From positions 46,959,052-47,023,051 of the forward strand of contig OZ023206.1 in the NCBI GenBank assembly GCA_963995525.1: DNA of 64,000 nt, given 5' to 3'. Both the position numbers and the translations under genes were made by a program. The notes under the pieces are model-generated. The model was not told the origin of the DNA and ran no database searches. It saw nothing but the letters and a program-made list of their open reading frames with translations. This DNA is from Escarpia spicata (Eukaryota; Annelida; Polychaeta; Sabellida; Siboglinidae). Shown piece by piece: positions 23,251 to 34,564 of the stretch. How positions within the stretch are numbered: position 1 is the stretch's first letter; each line of letters opens with the position of its first letter.

Positions 23251-23532
23251 TGAAGAAACCCAATTAATATGATAAACCCATAAAATCTACAAATATATAA
23301 CACAAACAATAATAGGGTAGATAAGTTAATTTTCCTAGGCCTAAGTGGTTTAATGAATAATTAAACAGACACAGTCATATTGAGAAAATCTAAAATAGAT
23401 GCTCCAGGACTACAGGTACCCTAACTATACTTAAACGATTGTTACCTCTGAATATACAACTCTCTGATATTATCACATCTAAATTATGTTAGCGTGTAAA
23501 TTGCTTCCGGACACGGTTACATTCATAGTTTT

Positions 23533-23757
23533 GAAAATATGGTAAGTTACCTTTCCGAGTTCTATGTTGCTCAGAACGGAGCTTTCGACCTCTTCACGAC
23601 GTCTTCATCAGCATTGGTCTGCGCCACTCTCGGTCGTCATGTGACTATGTTGGTAACTGTCACGTGACAACACTTCCAGGTAGATTGCGGGAAGGTCGAA
23701 AAGCTCCGTTCTTAGCAACATAAGACTCTGAAAGGTAACTTACCATATTTTCAAATC
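23533..23757. mobile_element. Foldback element (MITE-like), copy in segment 1
   Basis: About 62-bp imperfect inverted ends: TTTTGAAAATATGGTAAGTT ... GAACGGAGCTTTCGACC on the left, and GGTCGAAAAGCTCCGTTC ... AACTTACCATATTTTCAAA on the right, around a core with ACTCTCGGTCGTCATGTGAC. No coding capacity. The same element sits at 51,198-51,428 in copy 2, so it predates the duplication. Confidence 0.85.
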
Positions 23758-24059
23758 TAAATTATGGTTTAACGGCCTAGGGCTATAGATGTGAGAGAAT
23801 TATAATTAAGTAATTTTAACGCTAACACCAATGCACTGTTAAGATGTCTTATATTACTAAAAGTAGAACATCTTCTAAATTTCACGAATTAAAACTTTTC
23901 CATAAATATTCACGCAATAAACTACCAGTATCTCTATAAAACTTGCCATTTGTTCAAAACAACAGTTATCACAAATTTTACACTGTCAGTATAAAATTCA
24001 TCAATCAGGTTACATTATGAATTAGCCCAACGAAGCTTCAGGTATAGTTTGCCACATAC

Positions 24060-25288
24060 AAATATGTTATCAATAACAACAGGTGTACCACAAGGTTCAA
24101 TCTTAGGACCCCTGTTATTCATCATATATATCAATGATTTTGCACAAGCCAGTAAAATGTTTAATTTCATAATGTATGCTGATGATACAACTCTATCAAT
24201 TACACTAAACACTCAGCGATAACATACATGACGAAAATGTAGAATCTGTAATAATGAATGGCTCAAAATAAATCAATTATCGCTAAACATACTATCGCTA
24301 TCGAAATACATGACATTTCAAAAGGCAAAGAAAAAAATATAGACACTTACTCTGAAGATAGACAATGTAAATATTGAACAAGTCAAAGAATTTATTTTTT
24401 TGGTGTTTAATTATACATACAAATCTAAACTGGAAAAAGCACACTGAAAAAATATATAATGCTTGTTCTAAAAAATTTGGCATTTTAAATAAATTGAAAC
24501 GTGTTACCTCTTCATATTAAAATAATATATAATTCTTTAATAGTGCCACACATTAATTATTGCATAATGGTGTGGGGCTTTCAATCAAATAGAATAATAA
24601 AACTTCAAAAAAAGCCTTGAGAATTATTATCTTAAGTAATTATACTTCCCACACAGAACCACTTCACAAAAAACTCAACTTGTTAAAAGTAGATGACATT
24701 CTTAAATTACAACAATTAAACTTTTACTATAAATATTTACATAATGACTTACCAGTTTATTTACAAAACTGAAGGATAATATTTAACTATGAGGTACATA
24801 ATCATAATACAAGAGTCAAAAATAAAATATACACAAGGATTTGCCAAGTATGTTAAACTTAATTTTTTACAAAACTATTAAGTAACATGCACCAGGCAAA
24901 ATTCCTATAAATGTATGCAAAATTAAGAACCGACAACCACCTGTCAACTTGTCAACAAAACAGTGCCTAAACGACAAACTCAATACTCATGTAAGCTTGC
25001 TCACACTACACACATGCATATATATTATGTTTTTTTTTCTTCTTTTCATTCTGGAAGAATTTGATTAGGTGATGTATTGATTCAGTTAAAGTTTTATTAC
25101 AAAAGGTGGCTCTTCGATAGCGACTGTGGTAGTCTTAGAGCAGTCTCCTGACCCTACTTTTCGTTATTTGTCACACATTATACCATGTTTACCATAAGGT
25201 TATGTATTTTTATTATTTAATTTTTACATGGATGTATTGTATGTATTATTTGAAATGTCTTGGTCAAATAAAACAAATTCTTCTTCTA
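24060..25288 (+). mobile_element. LINE 3' half, copy-1 version
   Basis: Plus strand: [20 protein letters not shown] and [11 protein letters not shown] (YADD active site) at about 24078-24200, then broken frames with INYC-MVWGF and PLHKKLNLLKVDDILKLQQL near 24555-24720. The 3' end at about 25263-25288 is TCAAATAAAACAAATTCTTC. In copy 2 the matching interval (51,690-52,003) is different sequence, probably another part of a LINE 3' end, so this region has been rearranged between copies. Non-functional. Confidence 0.8.
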
Positions 25289-25611
25289 AAAATAATCGAT
25301 GGAATTGCCTTTCAGAGTGGCTCTTACGACAGCGACTATAATTATTCTAAATAGGAGTCTCCCTTCCCTTATATTACATATTCTTTTGTTTTCCTACCAT
25401 ACATTTTATATTTACCACCTCGTCGACTCGAATGTAAACATACTGTATGGTTTTTATTACGATTATTGTGTATTTGCGACAAATAAATAGTTCCTGTTTC
25501 TCCAAAATACAATTGTCCCGGTCTTCCACACTGTTCTTTATTCTATGTTGCTTATAGTTAGCCTTTTTCAAACGACGTCTGGTGGTGTCACTTACTTTTA
25601 TTTTGTTTCAG

Positions 25612-25764
25612 AACACACAAATGTTTGTGATAGAACTGTCAACAATAAAGTATCAAAGCTGCAAAATCTCGCAGGCATTTACAACAATTGTCACGTTGTG
25701 TGCACCAGCACGACATAGGACATCGAAGCACGTCACACAATGTCAACACAAAAACGAGAAAACG
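25612..25764 (+). other. Candidate 5' exon of the zinc-finger locus
   Basis: A strong acceptor (CTTTTATTTTGTTTCAG) ends at 25611; copy 2 has the same one ending at 52331. Following sequence is well conserved between copies (TGTTTGTGA(T/C)AGAACTGTC). No frame is open in both copies for its whole length (one frame has a TGA in copy 2), so it may be 5' untranslated. The relation to the fingers downstream is inferred from position only. Confidence 0.3.
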
Positions 25765-25778
25765 TGACGGAATGACTC

Positions 25779-26140
25779 ATGGCACAATATTTAGCGTTTA
25801 TGCAGACATCAACTCCCTCTGTCGGGGAACCATTCAAGTGTGACAGTTGTGCAGCAGATATAAAGGTTTGTTTGCTTTCTCATATAATTGAGAAACCTCT
25901 GTTTGACACACGTGGAAGACATTCTTTTCCGAGGAACGGTGTAAAGCTGCACATTGAGACATATTTTTTAATGTGACACTTGTGGAAAATGTTTTAACAA
26001 TGTTGTTTTGAAACTGTAATGTGCCACATTCGTAAACACTACGACTAGTGAGAAACTCTTCATATGTGATATACTCTAGTGATAACACGTTTATGTGTTT
26101 GTTTGCAATAATGCATCGAGGACAACAGCACAATACAAAA
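25779..26140 (+). pseudogene. Decayed zinc-finger sequence upstream of the array
   Basis: Broken frames give EPFKCDSCAADIKV (25830), then after a frame break CDTCGKCFNN-like sequence near 25975-26010, and TSEKLFICDIL near 26045-26080. These look like old C2H2 fingers with linker remnants. They are separated from the intact array by stops, including the TAA at 26141. Copy 2 has the same remnants at 52,505-52,850. Confidence 0.55.
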
Positions 26141-26143
26141 TAA

Positions 26144-28606
26144 TGTGTGTGTGAAAAAGTTCGGAACAAAAACAGTTTAATTACGTCTGTGATTGTGTAC
26201 TCGAGTACTATAGAGAAACCATTCAAATGTCACAGTTGTGGTGCACAGTTCTCAAAAATTAGAAATCTGAAGACGCATATCTGTATTCACACTGGGAAAA
26301 AAACCTTCAAATACGATACCTGTGGTGCACAATTCTCACAAAGTGGAAATCTACAGAACCACGTTCTTATCCACACCGGGGAGAAACCTCACAAACGTGA
26401 TACGTGTAGAGCACAATTCTCACAAAATGGAAATCTGCAGAAGCATGTCCGTATCCACACCGGGGAGAAACCATACAAATTTGATACGGGTGGTGCACAG
26501 TTCTCAACGAGTGGTCATTTGAAGACGCATGTCCATACCCACACTGGGGAGAAACCTTACAAATGTGATACGAGTGGAGCACAATTCTCACAAAGTGGAG
26601 GTCTGCACACGCATGTCCGTATCCACACTGGGGAGAAACCTTACAAATGTGATACGTGTGGAGCACAATTCTTACGAAGTGGATATCTGCAGAGGCATGT
26701 GCGTATCCACACCGGGGAGAAACCTTACAAATGTTATACATGTGGAGCACAATTCTCACAAAGTGGAAGTCTGCAGACGCATGTCCGTATCCACACCGGG
26801 GAGAAACCTTACAAATGTGATACGTGTGGAGCACAGTTCTCAAAAAGTGGTCATTTGAAGGGGCATGTCCGTACCCACACCGGGGAAAACCTTTACAAAT
26901 GTGATACGTGTGGAGCACAATTCTCACAAAGTGGAGGTCTGCAGACGCATATCCGTATCCATACCGGGGAGAAACCTTACAAATGTGATACGTGTGGAGC
27001 ACAATTCTTACGAAGTGGAAGTCTGCAGAGGCATGTGCGTATCCACACCGGGGCGAAACCTTACAAATGTAATACGTGTGGAGCACAATTCTCACAAAGT
27101 GGAAGTCTGCAGACGCATGTCCGTATCCACACCGGGGAGAAACCTTACAAATGTGATACGTGTGGTGTACACTTCTCAAAAAATGGAAATCTGCAGAAGC
27201 ATGTCCGTATCCACACCGGGGAGAAACCATACAAATTTGATACGGGTGGTGCACAGTTCTCAACGAGTTGTCATTTGAAGACGCATGTCCATACCCACAC
27301 TGGGGAGAAACCTTACAAATGTGATACGAGTGGAGCACAATTCTCACAAAGTGGAGGTCTGCAGACGCATGTCCGTATCCACACTGGGGAGAAACCTTAC
27401 AAATGTGATACGTGTGGAGCACAATTCTTACGAAGTGGATGTCTGCAGTGGCATGTGCGTATCCACACCGGGGAGAAACCTTACAAATGTTATACGTGTG
27501 GAGCACAATTCTCACAAAGTGGAAGTCTGCAGACGCATGTCCGTATCCACACCGGGGAGAAACCTTACAAATGTGATACGTGTGGAGCACAGTTCTCAAA
27601 AAGTGGTCATTTGAAGGGGCTTGTGCGTACCCACATCGGGGAAAAACTTTACAAATGTGATACGTGTGGAGCACAATTCTCACAAAGTGGAGGTCTGCAG
27701 ACGCATATCCGTATCCATACCGGGGAGAAACCTTACAAATGTGATACGTGTGGAGCACAATTCTTACGAAGTGGAAGTCTGCAGAGGCATGTGCGTATCC
27801 ACACCGGGGCGAAACCTTACAAATGTAATACGTGTGGAGCACAATTCTCACAAAGTGGAAGTCTGCAGACGCATGTCCGTATCCACACCGGGGAGAAACC
27901 TTACAAATGTGATACGTGTGGTGTACACTTAAAAAAAAATGGAAATCTGCAGAAGCATGTCCGTATCCACACCGGGGAGAAACCTTACAAATGTAATACG
28001 TGTGGAGCACAATTCTCACAAAGTGGAAGTCTGCAGACGCATGTCCGTATCCACACCGGGGAGAAACCTTACAAATGTGATACGTGTGGAGCACAGTTCT
28101 CAAAAAGTGGTCATTTGAAGGGGCATGTCCGTATCCACACCGGGGCGAAACCTTACAAATGTAATACGTGTGGAGCACAATTCTCACAAAGTGGAAGTCT
28201 GCAGACGCATGTCCGTATCCACACCGGGGAGAAACCTTACAAATGTGATACGTGTGGAGCACAGTTCTCAAAAAGTGGTCATTTGAAGGGGCATGTCCGT
28301 ATCCACACCGGGGCGAAACCTTACAAATGTAATACGTGTGGAGCACAATTCTCACAAAGTGGAAGTCTGCAGACGCATGTCCGTATCCACACCGGGGAGA
28401 AACCTTACAAATGTGATACGTGTGGTGTACACTTCTCAAAAAATGGTAATTTGAAGACGCATGTCCGTACCCACACCGGGGAGAAACCTTACAAATGTGT
28501 TACGTGTGGAGCACAGTTCTCACAAGGTGGAAATCTGCAGACGCATGTCCGTATTCACACCAGGGAGAAACCTAACAAATGTGATTCGTGTGGTGTACAG
28601 GTCTAA
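26144..28606 (+). pseudogene. C2H2 zinc-finger array, copy 1: 28 full fingers, no in-frame ATG
   Basis: Open from 26144 to TAA 28604. After STIEKPFKC come 28 complete 28-residue C2H2 units of the form [28 protein letters not shown], then half a finger. Zinc ligands are lost in fingers 2-5 (Tyr, Arg, Phe/Gly, Ser for Cys), 13-14 (same changes as 4-5) and 17 (His to Leu). Helix contact positions vary little: [36 protein letters not shown]. The frame contains no Met codon at all; the ATG used in copy 2 (52,891) is ACG here. It must be an internal exon or a dead copy. The TAA replaces a TCA seen in sister repeats, and fingers continue in frame beyond it. C2H2 arrays of this type normally bind DNA in the nucleus; the target is unknown. 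Confidence 0.85.
26480..27991 (+). repeat. 756-bp (9-finger) higher-order repeat, two units
   Basis: Fingers 4-12 and 13-21 have the same order of variant types (FDTG, CDTS, LRSG, CYTC, KSGHLKG, QSGGL, LRSGS, CNTC, VH-KNGNLQK). TTTGATACGGGTGGTGCACA occurs at 26480 and again at 27236, exactly 9 x 84 = 756 bp apart. Fingers 22-25 are a second, 2-finger (168-bp) repeat. This shows unequal exchange in blocks. Confidence 0.93.
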
Positions 28607-28990
28607 AAAAGTGGTCATTTGAAGACGCATGTCCGTATCCACACCGGGGAGAAACCTTACAAATGTGATACCTGTGGAGCACAATTCTCACGAAGTGGAA
28701 ATCTGAAGATGCACGTCCGTGTCCACACCGGGGAGAAACCTTACACATGTTATACGTGTTGTGCACAGTTCTCAGAAAGTGGAACCCTAAAGAAGCATGC
28801 CCGTATCCACACCGGAGAGAATCCTTACAAATGTGATATCTGTGTAGCACAATTCTCACAAAGTGAACATCTGAAGAGGCATGTCCGTATCCACACCGGG
28901 GAGAAACAAATGTGATATCTGCGGGGCACAGTTTGCATACAGTGTCGATTTCAAATCACGTGGCTGTTCTCATAATGAACTGGAGCCGAC
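28607..28990 (+). pseudogene. Zinc-finger remnant beyond the nonsense codon
   Basis: In the same frame as the main array: [12 protein letters not shown] completes finger 29, then three fingers (RSGNLKM, ESGTLKK, QSEHLKR variants). The frame then breaks inside a linker (GEKQM-stop), where about 8 nt of CCTTACAA are missing, after which a last half finger (CDICGAQFAYSVDF) is readable in another frame. If the TAA is read through or absent in other alleles, the protein would have about 32 fingers. Confidence 0.75.
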
Positions 28991-30230
28991 ATGATACGTG
29001 TGGCTTCCAGTTCACAAGTGGCAATTTTAATTCTGACATGCGCACTCGCAATGTTAACAAACGATTGAGATATAACATATGTGGGGCTCAGTCATTTTTT
29101 TAAAGAATGGTTGAGGAAAGAAAACTGTTGAAATATCAGATCATAAACAGTAGTGTGTTAAATATGGTTGTGCGTGTAATTGTACCGGTGTGAAATGTTT
29201 CAAATGCGACATATGCAGAAAACAGTGTTTTATTCGTGTGACACCTCACAACGTTTTTGGATGACGTTTTATGATCAGCCTGATTTCTAATATCTTACTG
29301 TAGGCAAGAGATTCGTGGACTATGTTGTCAACCAGGCTAATCGTTAGTGCATAGGCCCAGCAGAATATATTTGTGTTTTCGGAAATCCGATCGTACCTAT
29401 TGAATTGTAGCTGGTCGATAAATTGTCTACAACATGATAAGACAAGTATGTCATTAAACAGCGCCACCGTTGCAACCGTACGCCACTCTGGGAGTTGGGA
29501 TGTAGATCTACGGTTATGCAGAGGTGGGGGTGACCGGATACGCTTAACGTAACGAATATGTGTTAGCTTGCTTTGCTGTCAATGTTTGACTAATTATGCT
29601 CAAAATATACCAACTTAGGTATGTCTTTTAGGGTTCTGGGGGTAACAATAAAAACGAGCTCCCAAATAGCTTCAATATAATTATCAGTACTAGCAAAATG
29701 ATATTTGGTAGTTAATTGTCAGACGCGACAGTAATAATTACCAAACGTTAGAAAACAAACTACACCACTTAATTTAAACATCATGGCGTGCTCGCAGATA
29801 CTCCTCGATGTTTGTTCAACGATAGGCCCTAACCATGATAGTGTTTAATTTCTAAATGATATTTTTCTTGTTATGCTATTGTTACGAGGTTAGACATAAT
29901 CGTCATTCTGTCTACGTCTTCTCCATATTATCAAGTCCATGATACAGGGGCCATTTTGCCGAAGTATTCGCCACACGCTCGTGGTTCGTGCGATTGTTAG
30001 GTTTCTTATTATGAGCACATTGCGTTTTAAGTTTCGAACAACTTATTTTCCACATAAACGAAACAATCTTTAGATACATATATGTTTTGCTGTTGATTTG
30101 TTTCGCCGCCGCGCCTCCGTAACATTAGCTAATTTTAATCTTGACGGGAACACATTCGTAAAAATTAGGTGGCAATATCAGGGTCACATTGAAAACAGGT
30201 CTAGGGACTCGCCAAATTATAAAGGTCTAG
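28991..30230. other. 3' flank of the zinc-finger array, partly single-copy
   Basis: About 1.2 kb (roughly 28,985-30,165) is absent from copy 2, where 57,555-57,560 passes directly to GGCAATATCGGGGGCACATT. It holds one more weak finger-like motif (DTCGFQFTSGNFNSDMRT) at about 28996. No gene was recognised. Confidence 0.5.
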
Positions 30231-30516
30231 GCACGTGCACCTCGGGCTCTCTGGATACACCTGTGCGATATGCAACGAGTGTACACAATTTATATTGAAA
30301 ATACTAAATCTTACATTGGGCAACCAACGAGCGTATTCACAGCTGAAAATCTATGCAGACATTCGCTCTGCCTTGATTTCCATGAAAGGGGGAAATCAGA
30401 GGAGGTTGCTAGACTCGGCACATGCGCTAAAATCAAGACGTATTAGTGATTGAGCCGGACCCATTCAGTCAACGCATGCGAACGAGTTATCATCGCCGTT
30501 TTATCGTCTCAATACG

Positions 30517-30699
30517 ATGGCAACGTCCGTCTTTGTATGCAATGGCAACGAAGATTTACCAGATTCCATTAATTATATTGCGTTCACAGCAACTGTTATA
30601 ACGTTTCAGAATGATATACTTACTGAACTTGTCCTTCCCAGTGTCAATGTTAGCCAAATTGTCATTACCGATCTTGATCGCAGTTCATCTTTGTTACAG
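30517..30699 (+). CDS. Candidate first coding exon, unknown protein
   Basis: ATG at 30517 opens MATSVFVCNGNEDLPDSI, continues VTDL-type sequence to SSSLLQ and ends exactly at CAG|GTAAGCC (intron from 30700). The stretch is fully open and has a strong donor, so a first exon is plausible. I recognise no family. In copy 2 (57,948) 25 nt between two ATGGCAACG repeats are deleted, shifting the frame. No downstream exon was identified, and a chance open frame cannot be excluded. Confidence 0.35.
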
Positions 30700-30759
30700 G
30701 TAAGCCAGTATGTACTATTTATTATAATAATTGCTTGGTCATGGCACGCGGAAATGTTT

Positions 30760-32500
30760 TAATATAAACAAAAAAACATCAATGTTGTAGGAAAATTAAG
30801 ACAAATATTACATATAATGTTGTAGGCACATGCCTTGGCAAGCCGGGCTAATAAGGGATTTATAATACTATAATATAGGCATTATTATCCTATGACACTT
30901 ATCATATAGTCTAGGCCAGTGGTTCTCTTACAGAGGATTACAGCTTCTTGGGCCAGGGTCTCTTCTGATGTCATTGTCACTGTGTAATTGGGGATCAGCT
31001 GGTTGTAGTTTTTGCCTAAGGCATGATTAATCATATTTTGGAAAAGTTTTGAAAAACTGACATTTCAATTGCAAAGTGTACTACCTTGAAGCTGAAAGGT
31101 GGGAGTTTGGAAACAGGATATCCCCTGTAAACAAATGCCCTGAATCAGCACCGTTTTAATAACCTGTGACCTGACACGAACTTTGTTAATCATATATTTC
31201 TATTCTACACACAACTAGATTAGCTGACAAGTACAAAGGCAATGTTGCCGCCACCAGAGAGGAATTCTAGGTTTTACCGGTATCGCAAACAAAATGAAAC
31301 TTCTCTCAAGTTGGCCAGATAATGGTTGAGAATTAGAAGTGATTTATCTAATTGATATGTTTGGCTGCTTAAATCTTGGAACTTTTAACTGTAATGGAAA
31401 TTCTTGATATAATAGATTTCTTTTTGACAAATATTCAACACCATAATTCGTAAAATTGGAGATGCAAGATTTATTTTGGTATCTTTGTTATGTTGGAAAC
31501 AATATTAGAACTCACAGTTTGTAAGATAATTTTGTGAAACACTGAATATAGGCTTCTACTAAGTGGCCCATTCAATGTCATACAGACAACTACACTTGAT
31601 GACAATGATACTGCACAGACATAGTTTCTGCGACTCCAGCAAAGTTCAGGTCCTATAGTGAATTTCTAACCTGAAACTAACAATAATGGCACAAATAAGT
31701 TTGAGATCCACTGGACTAGGCGTACAGTCTAGCTAAAGTATAGTGTGTACAGAGTCAGAAACAGGTTTATATAAAGGCTTCAACAACTACACGATTTATT
31801 CAACATGCACGGTATGCATAATGTATAAAAACAATGGTAAACGAAAATGGAATAACGCAGAAAACATACAATTGTAAACTGTTGTACAAGATTAATTATA
31901 ATTTGACGCCAATAAAAGAAACATTTTAGTTTTAATAGACAGATGCCCTTATGATTTAATATTAAGTGTCTTGGATGATGGCCGCCACATATTAGATCAT
32001 CTCAATAATAATGGTGGTTGATTTATGTAATTACTACAGCCCTACACCCTGAATGATAATGACACCTATACCATGACTTGAAATAATCAAGCAGTACACT
32101 GCATGAAAAGTTTGTGATCGAGATTTCTTTGAATTTTTATTTTCACTGGCATATCATAAATAAGTGATTTGTAGTACTATAATATAGGCATTATTATCCT
32201 GTATGGCATATATTTGTATATGACATCATGTAGGTGAAGTTATAGAAGTCATATGTGATGATGTTTCATTCTGTTGTGTACATTATATTATTATGCTCTA
32301 TTATATATTGGTTAAATAATACATTATAATAATGTGTGTTATAATGTTTGATATGTTGATATTTGGTTTAATATATGTCAACAAAACAAGGCTCGCATTA
32401 ATTCATTTTTGTACAAGTAAATCACCCCTCCACTGCTGACTGATAATTAAGGCTTTCCATTGTTTTGTCTAAGGCATAATATGACGAAATCCTGATTCAT
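30760..32500. other. No convincing gene; conserved block at about 30930-31190
   Basis: Collinear with 58.15-59.35 kb of copy 2. In copy 2 the minus strand of this block is open for 83 codons (58,229-58,480; FRAFVYRGYPASKLPPFSFK) with a CAG acceptor-like site before GGGATATCC, whereas copy 1 has a stop. It may be an old exon. The rest shows nothing. Confidence 0.35.
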
Positions 32501-32539
32501 TCCATCCCGGGGTAGAAATTAGTAGCAGCACATTGCAGT

Positions 32540-32690
32540 ATGTATTTCACATTTAAAAAAATCACTGTCAGTTGGTGACAAAATATAGTAGATGTATAAC
32601 AATAAATTACCATTGTCAATTGGTGACAACATTTTGCAGTGCACGTATGACAGTACATTAATACTGTCAATGACCACTGACACAAAAATC
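32540..32690. repeat. About 55-bp minisatellite, short allele (copy 1)
   Basis: Two to three units built on CATTGTCA-TTGGTGACAACA-TTGCAGTG-ACGTATGACAGTA. Copy 2 carries about a dozen units at 59,440-60,125. Confidence 0.8.
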
Positions 32691-32931
32691 TGCAATTATG
32701 TCGTTTTTGGTATAGCAAATTATTTGTTTAGCTCTGTGGAAGAAGACGGCCAGATGATGTAAGCGCAACTGGTTGCAACAATGGACGTGATCCCACCTGC
32801 AGCACGACCATGCGTAGCTGCTTCAACAGGTCTCCAATTGGATTGACTTTAAGACTGGATGCAATTGTTTCGAGATATGCACAAGCATATTGATGGACTT
32901 TTCTGTTGGGTCGTCGAGTATATGTGAACCA

Positions 32932-33273
32932 GGTCCTAGCAACTTGTCCCTTGATACAAAATACAATCAAAATCAAGAGTGTTTGTTCCATTACTCAGGA
33001 ACAACAAATGTTCACATTATTAGTATGGATTTCTGTATTGTTTGTTTATGAATAGTGAATTTATTTTAAAAAATACACATACTCCACAATCTTCAGCCAG
33101 TGGTGCTTGAACTCTTGCAATGTCAACGTTGTTCCCATGTTGCGGTGACATATAGCAAAGACTCTGTCATTGTCATCGAGGCTCGTGGTTGCTCTACTCC
33201 AACGTCGACATTCAGAAGATACTTCTGTTCGTGGCTCACTATGTGTGTTGTCACTTCAACAAACATATTTTAC
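32932..33273 (-). pseudogene. Two candidate 3' exons of a minus-strand gene, copy 1
   Basis: Equivalent to 60,191-60,539 of copy 2, where they are better preserved. Here the upstream exon (33,083-33,273; MFVEVTTHIVSHEQKYLLNV) has lost 7 nt (CCGGAAT, plus-strand sense) relative to copy 2, which shifts the frame. The donor A|GTATGTG at 33,082 is kept. The next acceptor (TTGTTGTTCCTGAG) leads to the terminal reading DNGTNTLDFDCILYQGTSC-stop. An alternative open frame (MEQTLLILIVFCIKG, 32,728-32,991, 87 codons) overlaps it. Function unknown. Confidence 0.35.
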
Positions 33274-33830
33274 AAAGTTTATTTTTACGTCAAGACAAGT
33301 GATGCAAATAACGCTTAATAAAAATATGTTATGATGACGTTGCAAAGGTAGGTTTTCTTTCATGAGCATAGCTTCAAAAATTAGGACATATGAAAAGTTC
33401 ACAATGAATAATTTAATAATTACGAAGGATGATATACCACAACTGTTTCACTTGATACAAACAAGTTAAAAGTAATCAAACAAAATAGTGATAATAAAAA
33501 CATATGTACTTTAAAAAAAATTTATGTCTAACAATTTACTCTTCCTTGAAAACAATATTTAGAAAATGCAAAAGCAGCCTGTCTATCTTAATTACTTTAG
33601 TGGATAAAACCTCTTGAAAATGTTGTTTGTACTACCAGAACAGTCTGCTATTACATAGGCGTCAGAAGGGGAGCTTGGAGGGACTGGAGATAAGATTAAC
33701 CCTTAATATATCTGCGAGGGGTGATGCAAATGGAATTATCTTGTGAGCATAAAGACGGTTGCAGTATGAACATTTTGGTGAGCGTCAGCTCTCCAATATT
33801 CACCACATTTTGATGCCTATGTAATCAAAT

Positions 33831-34063
33831 AACGGTATGTTCTTGTATAGCGCATTTTCCAGTACTCAGGACTGCTCAATGTGTTTTACACTTTACTCCC
33901 AGGCAGACTTGTTCAACTGAAAATCCCATCACTGTCTATAGCCAGATAATCATTCATACAGCTAAATGAACTGGAGCAATGTAGGGTGAATAAACTGGCC
34001 GAAGGTCGAACCCGGGTACTCTTGGTTGACAGGTGGATGCTCTATTCACTATGCTCGATAACT
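33831..34063 (-). mobile_element. tRNA-derived SINE (copy 1)
   Basis: On the minus strand the head reads TAGAGCATCCACCTGTCAAC (A-box-like) and ACCCGGGTTCGACC (B box), and the 3' part ends in GCGCTATACAAGAACATACC. The same SINE lies at 60,792-61,046 in copy 2 with about 25 extra bases beside the B box, so copy 1 has an internal deletion. It predates the duplication. Confidence 0.8.
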
Positions 34064-34323
34064 ATTATATCAATGTATGCCGTCTTGTTGACATAAAAAT
34101 TGCATCAATTAACCACAGTACAGTTAACAACTAGATAGGACAGATATGCAAGCGAACAGACCTTCCCAAAATTATAGTGCTATATTCAACAAAGAAATAA
34201 GCTCCACCCAAAAAATGCATTGCAGAATAAATTAAATGATGTAAAATATATATTACAGATAATAATTTTACTACATAAATAACGTCATGATAACAGCAGG
34301 AAAATGTGGAAATAAATACTTGC

Positions 34324-34564
34324 CTTTACGTTCTGTATTAGCACAAATGGTCTCTTAGACATACATAGCCGCTTCCTTCAAGTAGATATGTCTGGTATGC
34401 ATCGTTGGCCATTCACTCTCTGCATGATGAAGGTCACGATGCGTTGCAAGAAACTGGATAAGTGCCTTTGTCCCCTGAGTAGTCCATGCATGATACCGAA
34501 ATTTTTTTTTACTGAACAGCCTTCTTGGTGAAGGCACTGTATGGTTGACTATAGGCAATGCTGT
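34324..34564 (-). pseudogene. Candidate exon with SANT/MADF-like sequence, copy 1 (nonsense)
   Basis: Acceptor TTCATTTTCAG, then TALPIVNHTVPSPRRLFSKK, FRYHAWTTQGTKALIQFLAT, HRDLHHAESEWPTM and HIYLKEAAMYV-stop, then a donor AAAG|GCAAGT (GC type). The W...ALI.FL..HRDL...WP...YLKEAA pattern resembles Myb/SANT- or MADF-like DNA-binding domains, but I am not certain. TAA stands where copy 2 has GAA, and copy 2 is instead one base shorter upstream (240 versus 241 nt). The ancestral exon probably encoded the whole stretch through EETTCANTERK. Confidence 0.45.

Noticed and set aside
26367..28439. 690-codon minus-strand open frame over the zinc-finger array
   Set aside because: The 84-bp period preserves antisense frames; the translation is a pure reverse image of the finger repeat with no independent domain.
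33990..34063. tRNA gene
   Set aside because: A- and B-box-like sequences belong to a SINE head, with no full cloverleaf, and the element is repeated in copy 2.
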